From: Owenia fusiformis
Lineage: Eukaryota; Annelida; Polychaeta; Sabellida; Oweniidae
Assembly: GCA_903813345.2 (NCBI GenBank)
Contig: CAIIXF020000025.1
Span: forward strand, 1 to 62,000
Direction: 5' to 3'
Length of the DNA: 62,000 nt
A program made the translations under genes and the position numbers. Shown piece by piece: positions 54,835-62,000 of this stretch; the first letter of the stretch is position 1, and each line of letters begins with the position of its first letter. Under the pieces are notes generated by a model. It did not search any database. It had not been told where the DNA came from and was given only the letters and a program-made list of their open reading frames with translations.

Positions 54835-55790
54835 TTAAAGTTTCTGGTTTTTATTAGTTATTTACAATATCTTATAGGTAGCTATATCCATGATTGGAAG
54901 GTTTATTGAAAAATTGTTGTTTTTTTATAATTCTCATATATTGTATTTCTAGAAGAATAGAAAGTTGATATTTAATGATAGAATTATAAAATATTCTAAC
55001 ACGATGTGATGTTGAAGTAATTACTGTAGGACATTAGATTCTGAAATGGTCATTAATTACATAGTCTTACTTCAAGATCATGAACCCCCTCTCTTTATCT
55101 ACTTCATCAACAAGTCTGGTGTGTTGATATCGTAAAAGTACCCAAATTATAAAATTAATAAAACCTATTTCCAGATCCGGTAATCCAGAGGGCAGCACCT
55201 GTGCCTAGGCACTGATTACATTTGACCCTGTTGTTGATGAACATAAGGAGGGGGGTCCAGGGTCTTCTTGAAGCAAGACTATTAATTTTGTTGTAGAAAT
55301 ACATGATAGCAAAAGGTTACTTTAGTCAAGTTTGGAATGATTTTGCAGTTATTTTTTGCTGATAACTGTTTATCAATACGTTGGAAAATTGGAAATTAAA
55401 CGAAACTTTTGTAACAAATAAAGCATATTGTGATTAATAAACTACTTAATACAATTTTGACATTGTTTTGTCAATGCAAATTCAAACATTTTAAAGAGGC
55501 TCTATGCCATAGGATAGCACAATCAAGACCCCTCTGGACTTTTTTGCATATTGAGTTTCACCACATGTATACCCATCTACTTAACAAAGAAGAAGTCCCA
55601 AATCCCCTTCTTTCAGTGTTAATTTTGCGATTGTGCTGGCCGATCTAATTATTTTTGAAGAAATTAATTCAATCTAAAGTTTGAATAGACCGGGAAAGTC
55701 TTCCAGTTATCTGATTGGTCGTTGAATTTGTTTATCATAAACCTGACTGGCTGTCTGATTCAAGGCGCTTTTGGGCGCTGTGTGACTCAA
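54835..55790. other. No recognisable feature
   Basis: AT-rich. The frame at 55430-55648 lacks motifs. No repeat copy recognised. Confidence 0.4.
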
Positions 55791-56003
55791 TGGGGATTCC
55801 CCTCGCTAGCCTAGGAATCGATTGTGTTTAATTCTGGAGTTAAGTTGTTCTGTTGATTATTTCCGATATTTCGGCAATAATATACCCAAAAGTTGTTCTC
55901 AAGACATATCCATGGTATGTTAGATATTATATGAGCAATAACAAGAGGACATCATTGATTGTCTGGGGGAGAAACCTATGGCATAATGCATCTTTAAGTA
56001 TTC

Positions 56004-56198
56004 TTATAGGCTTAAGACCGCTTTACCAAACGTTTTTTCATTATCAATGTCCAAAGGTTTATTATAAAACCTCCTGAAACAACAATCACTACTGCTCCAT
56101 CCGGCAGTTTTCAAAATCAAGTCCACATTTACGTCAGATCTGCTAACCGCAGAAACTGCAGCACTACGAGTGCTATGACCTTTGAAAGTGTCTGTATC
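56004..56198 (-). pseudogene. DIRS tyrosine recombinase, catalytic C-terminus
   Basis: Reads DTDTFKGHSTRSAAVSAVSR, VNVDLILKTAGWSS and CCFRRFYNKPL. The H-S-T-R box supplies the second catalytic His/Arg pair and the F-Y-N-K-P end supplies the nucleophilic Tyr. It fits directly behind the RTGI that ends the other half at 59321. The stop follows at 56004. Confidence 0.88.
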
Positions 56199-56623
56199 AA
56201 TAGAGATTTTACATTTTGGCATGCCAACTTAAGATCCTTACCATGGCATGGGTGCACTAAGGTCCTATCACTTTTGGAAGAGTTTATTTTCATTCAAAAG
56301 GTAGTCTAGGAGTCGATACATTTTATAAGCACAACATTTGAATACACACTCAGTGGAGTCAGTTACTTAAATAAAACCTAGACATTGCAAATCTATATAA
56401 TAATGTATTAGTATAGTATGTAATTTATCAATTGTGCAAAAGACCCCATGCAGAACAGTTCTAGTGATAAAGACAATCTTCCCGTTACAAACCAAAGGCT
56501 TTACCAAAATGCCCAAAAAATCACTTATTGATTTTTCTATTATTGCAGACATTTATGGTTAGTTTATTGACTAAATTTCACAAACAGGCACAATTCTAAA
56601 AATCTTACTTGGAAATACAAATC

Positions 56624-57382
56624 AAGGTGCTATGGAAGTAAACAGGAAATGACAAAACAAAAAATGTCAAAACCATGCTGGATTTTGGAAATTTTTTGAA
56701 TCAAGATAACAGAGTTCTGTTTGGACCTCCAGTCAGTTTAATTAGTTCCACATATCATTTACATGACTGGGAACACAATTAAATGGTCAGAATGACCATA
56801 AACATGATGAAATAACCTTTTCAGCCCTCTGAAAATGTGACTGAAAAATAGCTAAGAGTAGGTGCTCAGGAAAGGTCATTGAAGAGAATCTTTTGACTTT
56901 TTCAGAAAATGTGCCCAATATATTACTGTAAATGATACAATTTAAAAAAAAATTCATATCATTCTCAGAAAAAGAAAAAAATGAAAAAAAACTGAATTTA
57001 AAATCGATCTATTTTCCTTTTAACTACAGCAATTCTTGTTTCAGACAATTTTTTAAAATGTCAAAGATTGTATCATTTAGAGCAATATATTAGACACATT
57101 TTCTGAAAAAATCAAGAGATTCTGTTCATTGACCTTTCCTGAGCACCTACTTTAAGCTATTTTTCAGTCACATTTTCAGAGGGCTGAAAAGGTTATTTCA
57201 TCATGTTTATGGTCATTCTGACCATTTTTCTTGTGTTCCCGGTCATATAAATATGTTGAACAAGTTAAACTGACTGGAGGTCCAAACAGAACTCTGTTAT
57301 CTTGATTCAAAAAATTTCCAAAATCCAGCATGGTTTTGACATTTTTTGTTTTGTCATTTCTGTTAACTTACATAGCACCTTA
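56624..57382. mobile_element. Foldback element, arms about 320 bp, spacer about 110 bp
   Basis: The left arm (AAGGTGCTATGGAAGTAA, GTCAAAACCATGCTGGATTT, CAGAGTTCTGTTTGGACCTC, GGTGCTCAGGAAAGGTCA) appears reversed and complemented on the right (TGACCTTTCCTGAGCACC, GAGGTCCAAACAGAACTCTG, AAATCCAGCATGGTTTTGAC, TTACATAGCACCTT). Arm similarity looks above 90% by eye. Confidence 0.9.
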
Positions 57383-57459
57383 AATTACAAATTAAAATGT
57401 GTTGCATGAAACACATTGATGAATTTGTTCATACAAACTGGAGAAAGTATATAATCTGG

Positions 57460-58030
57460 GTTCTCCACTTTCAATGAACACATTTTTTGTATTTTCTCCT
57501 GCATGTATGAACAAATATTTTGTGTCCATTCTCCAACATGCATTAGCAAATGATTTGTACTTTCTCCATTGTGCATGAACCAAAACGTTGTTCATTCTCT
57601 TCTGTGTTTTCAATATTTTGTAAATTAATCAATGTGTCAGAACGAATAAAATGTACCTAAACCAGTGAGTATGAACGAATTTAATGTACTACAATATCTA
57701 TAATGTGTATGAAGAGACATTATGCTCTTTCTCCAGTATGGACATGTATATGAACCAACACGCTTGTGAATATACTTTCTCCAGTATGTATGAACAAATA
57801 TCATGTACTCCATTGTTTATTACTCACATTTTGTATGAACAAATACTATGTACTTTCTCCAGTGTGTATGAACGTACAGAGTATTGGTTAAATAACTAGT
57901 GAAAGTACATAATATTTGCTCATACACACTGGAGAGAGTACATGATATTTGTCAATACACATATATATGTTTCATATATACACTGGAAAAATATAAATAG
58001 TAGTCCATACACACATGTACACAGAAAGTA
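57460..58030. repeat. Minisatellite, about 30-36 bp (GTATGAACAAATATCATGTA type)
   Basis: Repeats of TGTATGAACAAATA, TGTACTTTCTCCAGT and their complement ACTGGAGAAAGTA run through the region. Orientation switches around 57900, so part of the array is inverted relative to the rest. Open frames here are repeat artefacts. Confidence 0.8.
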
Positions 58031-59006
58031 AATAAAACAATAAAATATTGGTTTAGGCACGTGGGAAATTAACCTAGTTTCGATTCATACATACTGGAGA
58101 ATGTATACACAGAGGAGTGTGACTCAGAAAATGTGACTCAAAAACAGTAAAAAGTTGGACTTTTAGAAAGCAATCCATTCTCTTTTTATGATCACAATTT
58201 TTGTTTCAGACAACTTTTCAAAATTTCAAAACTCCTATGACATGTATGATTTAGAGTAATATATTGGGCACATTTTCTGAGAAGTCTTTCACATGATGTT
58301 TAGGGTCATTCATTCATACAAACTAGAGACAGTATGAGAATATTGATTAATCCAATCTGAGTAATATGATAGATAGTTAGTTCTTCAAAAAGAGAGGTTT
58401 ACTTAGATTTTGAATATCAAATAGATTTGGATCAAGTGTTATAAAGAATCTGATCTTCTTAACTTACTTAACTTCAAGCATGCAGATAAATATTCAATGG
58501 ATTTACATAAAATGTAGAGTTCTTGTGACAATGGCATTTATCAAGAAAGTACTTTGCACCCTCCCACCAAGTTAGGAAGAAGCCAGAGCTTTCATTCTGG
58601 TACACATCGCATCTAGAAACTTGTCTGTGTCTATCATGTAAGAAGAAACTTAGCCCTCTCTCAGGGTTGAAGTATTCCATGATGGAGCATTTTGGAAACC
58701 CTTCTCAGAAATTGCTATGCTGAAAATGGGCTATTGGTATACACTGTGTACAAGTAATGCAGATTGCTCCGATTTTCACTACGACGCCATGCTGATTGAG
58801 TATTTTGTTCAAAATTGAATACAATATTGAACAAACGGAGCAAATGTGACCCAGGTATCAGTGTAGTATGAATTTATTTTGTTAGCAAACTTTTTATTTT
58901 ATTATAGTAAAATTTTTATTTTAGTTTGCAAACATGCACGTCAACCAAGGCCAATTAGAAAAGTGCACCCCTTCTATATGATAATATAAACCCTTCCTAC
59001 ACCTTG
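58031..59006. other. Interior of the 56203 element, mostly unassigned
   Basis: 58130-58320 is a diverged half-copy of the 56624-57382 foldback (GTTTCAGACAACTTTTCAAA, GGGCACATTTTCTGA). A 68-codon minus-strand frame at 58474-58680 has no family I recognise. Confidence 0.5.
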
Positions 59007-59192
59007 CAGGGGTTTCAATAAGCACAGGCGGGTGGCGAAAATGCCTGTTCAAATCTCAATTATGCCTGTTCAAATATGTAGAAATAAAATTCACTGTTAC
59101 TTACCTTACCCTAAGTTATTTTAAATGAAATAAGTTTCAGCCTGTTGTAATTGCCAAAAAGCCTGTTGAAAAAATATTTATTGAAACCCCTG
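59007..59192. mobile_element. 186-bp MITE, 5-bp TSD CCTTG
   Basis: CAGGGGTTTCAATAA at the left and TTATTGAAACCCCTG at the right are exact inverted repeats. CCTTG precedes (59002-59006) and follows (59193-59197). The interior repeats GCCTGTTCAAATCTCA-like segments. hAT-type tips with a 5-bp duplication. Confidence 0.88.
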
Positions 59193-59287
59193 CCTTGGCT
59201 TAGCTTTGGATCACTATGCTATCACTATGTGGCAGAAATGCATTCTGATTGGATATAAATGATCACATGACTTAGTTCACCAAGGTA

Positions 59288-60353
59288 TCAGGAGATGGCA
59301 TGCCAAAATGTAAAATCTCTAATACCAGTTCTACTAAGTTCAAGTTTAAACCAACGACTTATTGTATCTTTAGACACTGCTTTATGGGGCTTGATAGTAC
59401 TAACAAACAATTTTGATTCACCAGCCCTTAATTTTTCAGTTCGTTGTATGTACTCTTTCAACGTGACTACAACACAGAGACTTGGGTCATCATACGTATG
59501 GAGTTCGATAATTGGATTTGATTTTCCAGGTTTTGATTGTTTTACATTGTCATATATTGTAAACACATAGCAGTCCTTCTCAATAATGAGATTGTTTAGT
59601 GACAATAGATGTAACGTTTGTGCTCGTTGTGCAGAAACCAACGCAATTAGCATAATAAGCTTCAACGTTAATTCAAGCAGTTGTTTTTTCTATTGGGAAA
59701 AAACTCTGCAAATGTCTCAGAACCACACTGACATCCTAAGTTTTCGTATATATCGGTAAAGGAGGATTCTTATTAAAAATACCTTTCATAAACCTCACCA
59801 CTAGAGGGTGTTGCCCAAAAGATGTCTTTGTTTTGGGAAAGTTAATACAAGATAAAAGCGCACTGTGTGTGGTATTAATGGCACTATAGCCTAGGTTATC
59901 TACCGATAATGCCATTAAAAATTCCAAACCTAACTGTAAAGTTCCTTGAACTGGATCAATTTCCCTCGTGTAACAGAACGAAATCCATTTCTTGAGATAA
60001 ACCTCATATTGTTTCTGTGATTTTGGTCTCCAAGATTGTAGGATGATTTCGGTAACTGGGACAGAAAGTCCTTGTTTCTGGAGGGAATTCCTGACAAGTG
60101 ACAAGCAATTAATATCAGTTTTCTCAACGGATGTTGTGCCTCTGGATTGTATGGTAGGCTTAGGATCTTCCGTCCTTGGGGTAGCACAACTGGATGTGTG
60201 GTTAAAAGGTTCAACATCTTTGGCCACCACGGTTGAGTGGGCCAGAGGAGTAAGATCAAGAGAACGTCGGCTCTGTCGTGTTGAATTTTGTTCAGCACTC
60301 TCATCAGAATACTGAAAGGCGGAAAGGCATAATAAGTAACCATACAATTCCAT
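59288..60353 (-). pseudogene. DIRS tyrosine recombinase, N-terminal and middle part
   Basis: The upstream segment (60353-59736) has the core-binding region: ILQSWRPKSQKQYEVYLKKW, FLMALSVDNLGYSAINTTHS and KGIFNKNPPLPIYTKT, then a TAG where related proteins have Trp. A frame change between about 59735 and 59665 leads to the second segment with LKLIMLIALVSAQRAQTLHL (holding the first catalytic Arg) and ISRWFKLELSRTGI. The frame ends at the insertion boundary at about 59320. Confidence 0.85.
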
Positions 60354-60580
60354 GTTTTTGAGAATGCATCAATGAATTCAGCTACTGGATCTGGTCTCCA
60401 AGTTGCGTACTTCCCAAGCTGATTGTTCAATCTTGATGTGAACAAATCTAGAATTGGGTTGGGAAACATGTCAATGTTGCAAATATCTGCAAAAACCTGT
60501 TCATCAAGCATCCATTCAGTCTCATCATGGAAAATGCGAGACTCGGAATCAGTCAATAGATATTTATTCAGAATGCCCAA
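59930..60580 (-). pseudogene. DIRS RNase H-domain fragment
   Basis: Contains FHDETEWMLDEQVFADICNI, LFTSRLNNQLGKYATWRPDP, AFSKTWNCMVTYYAFPPFSI and RADVLLILLLWPTQPWWPKM. The L-F-A/T-S-R-x-N-x-Q-L, P-D-P and YAFPPF motifs are typical of the RNase H/tether part of DIRS and related retroelements. The 5' portion, with the reverse transcriptase active site, is absent. The true domain ends near KLILIACHLSG at about 60100; the last residues are in the overlap with the recombinase frame and may not be meaningful. Confidence 0.85.
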
Positions 60581-60639
60581 AAGCTTATTAGAGACTTTTA
60601 TACAAATAATTATTCCTTAATAGGGAACGCAGATTGAGG

Positions 60640-61374
60640 TGTTTTATATATTCCTCTGAACTATTATTTGATGGGATAATAAGTATTTAAACAAATTTAT
60701 TGTAATATTGTTGAGAAAGGATAAGTGTCCTTAAGGGTCTTTTATAATTTTCACAAATATTTCATAATAGTGTATATCATATTGAAGAAAATGATTTTGT
60801 ACTTAATAAAAAATAATTTTAGTTAATTTTGACATTTGATGTTTACATAACAGGCAGTTAAAGGTCACATATTTTCTTAGTATTTTTTACAGATTTCATT
60901 ATTTATTATAATCTAAGTAAATGAATACATTAAAGTGTTTTTATTGAATAATATTAAATACTTAAGAAAATGAGATTAATGTAATTTTTGGAAAAATATA
61001 AAAAGCAATATCAATAAAAATAAATATTTTGGTAGGTTCTTATAAGTTAGTAATGATTAAATTATTAAAGTAACCTTGTAAAGTTTTGTTATCATTAACT
61101 TTTACTGATTGTAATATAACTCATATTTAACAGTTTGATTTATTGAAAAGCACAAAAGGCAACATTTAGTCTAGCTTCAAAATTGTAACCCTCAGGCTTC
61201 TCATCTTAACAACATAGTTTAGAGAGTCCAGGGTCTTGAGGCAACATTTGAAGAATTTAAATACAAACTTAAAAAAACTTAAAAAATAAATACAGGACAC
61301 AGAATGAAGAGAATCACACTCTTGAATCGATTACAGTTTTCAAGACAAAAAATTCAAAATGGCCAGGCTAACAT
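60640..61374. other. Very AT-rich stretch, nothing recognised
   Basis: Long A/T runs and no open frame of note. It lies where the missing part of the DIRS reverse transcriptase would be expected, so the fragment is truncated here rather than merely mutated. Confidence 0.5.
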
Positions 61375-61990
61375 TTATTCAGACTGCCTAAAAACTAATA
61401 AGTTCTAAACTCATCCATAGAAACATCTTTAAAATTTCAAAATGAATCCATGAAACCTGTAAATAAGCCTCAAGAAACATGTTTTAAGGATGGAAAATCC
61501 AAAATGGTTGCCTTAACATTTACCTAGACTGCCGAAAAACTAATCAGTTTTGATTTTTATTGGAAGAAACATCCCTGCAAATTTCAAATGAATCCATAAA
61601 ATGGTTTGGTTGAAAACCTGTAGAGAAGACTCGACAGACAAGAATTTATGACGGACAATCCAAAATGTCTGCTTTGACATTTACTTAAAATGGCAAAAAA
61701 CAAATGAGTTTTAGGCTTTCATAGGTAGAAACATCCCTGAACATTTCAAATGAATCCCTCAAATGGTTTGGCTGGAAATTTGTAAACAAACTTTGACAGA
61801 CAAGATCTTACGACGGAAAATCCAAAATGGCCATCTTAGCATTTACCCAGAATGCTGAAAAACTAATCATTTCTAAACTTCCATAGGTAGAAACATCCCT
61901 GAAAATTTCAAGTGAATCCTTGAAGTGGTTTGGCTAGAAAGCTGTATACATGATTTATCTGGACGCTCAACCACCTGCTCACCCAGCAAA
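61375..61990 (-). mobile_element. 162-bp satellite element in reverse orientation
   Basis: Reverse-complement copies of the 20999-21790 unit: AACATCCCTGAAAATTTCAA, GGAAAATCCAAAATGGCCAT and ACATTTACCCAGAATGC recur about every 160 bp. The first unit starts near 61375 and the array continues to the window edge, where CACCTGCTCACCCAGC may be the start of a head. Confidence 0.8.
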
Positions 61991-62000
61991 CTGATCACTA

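Larger units (their letters stand above)
56203..59319. mobile_element. 3.1-kb TIR element inserted in the DIRS recombinase
   Basis: The left end GAGATTTTACATTTTGGCAT and right end ATGCCAAAATGTAAAATCTC are perfect inverted repeats for at least 24 bp. TA (56201-56202 and 59320-59321) or AATA flanks both sides. The interior contains a large foldback (56624-57382), a minisatellite (57460-58030), a diverged half-copy of the foldback (58130-58320) and a 186-bp MITE (59007-59192), but no recognisable transposase. Confidence 0.85.
55990..60580 (-). mobile_element. DIRS-type (tyrosine recombinase) retrotransposon fragment, split by an insertion
   Basis: On the minus strand, 60580-60150 encodes the end of the reverse transcriptase/RNase H polyprotein and 60353-59321 most of the tyrosine recombinase in an overlapping frame, the usual DIRS arrangement. 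The recombinase C-terminus resumes at 56198-56004 after a 3.1-kb insertion. The reverse transcriptase core is missing beyond 60580. Possible terminal sequence lies near 55860-55990. Confidence 0.85.

Noticed and set aside
58474-58680. Candidate transposase fragment of the 56203 element
   Set aside because: A 68-residue frame without any catalytic motif and no extension in other frames.
1-62000. A defence, toxin-antitoxin, secondary-metabolite or other multi-gene system
   Set aside because: No prokaryotic-style operon, no adjacent genes of linked function and no relevant domains. The window is a repeat-laden animal locus with parts of three or four genes.

Overview
This is eukaryotic nuclear DNA: AT-rich, gene-poor, with short coding exons behind pyrimidine tracts and GT-AG splice sites, separated by kilobases of transposon debris. 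The gene content (a supervillin homologue and a naked-cuticle homologue), Tc1/mariner and DIRS-type elements, and many non-autonomous elements built around tandem satellites suggest an invertebrate animal. The satellite-bearing elements resemble those described from marine lophotrochozoans such as molluscs. The species cannot be named from the sequence.

Genes, all on the + strand. (1) At 751-1255 one 63-nt phase-0 exon occurs three times. (2) At 10338-30488 five exons with compatible phases encode part of an unidentified protein that looks like an OB-fold (RPA-type) nucleic-acid binder. (3) At 35262-50632 ten exons encode the central part of supervillin (SVIL), up to the first gelsolin-like repeat. 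Phases match across every junction, but the N-terminal exons carry two in-frame stops and two one-base frameshifts. (4) At 51742-52571 lies the last coding exon of naked cuticle (NKD), recognised by its His-rich C-terminus, with two homopolymer-associated frameshifts. The remaining SVIL exons and the upstream NKD exons are missing, so a breakpoint or assembly junction between 50632 and 51742 is likely.

Most of the rest is mobile DNA. A recurring design has a hairpin-like or inverted-repeat terminus, a GTCC/GTCTGTCC-rich head, a tandem satellite of about 120-160 bp rich in AAAATGGC(N)GCCATTTT palindromes, and a complementary terminus (18271, 19040, 20999, 22093, 27905, 29129, 30632, 41550, 43466 and others). 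There are also foldback elements (14169-14707, 24419-24915, 56624-57382), a broken mariner with two further insertions (25064-27861), a hAT-like element nested in a mariner-type MITE (45384-47714), short TIR elements with readable target duplications (1879, 38844, 53356, 59007), and a minus-strand DIRS retrotransposon fragment (55990-60580) split by a 3.1-kb insertion. Several introns hold minisatellites.

The two recognised genes do not form a pathway here: supervillin is an actin/myosin-binding membrane-cortex protein and naked cuticle is a Wnt/Dishevelled antagonist. Nothing resembling a defence system, operon or gene cluster was found.
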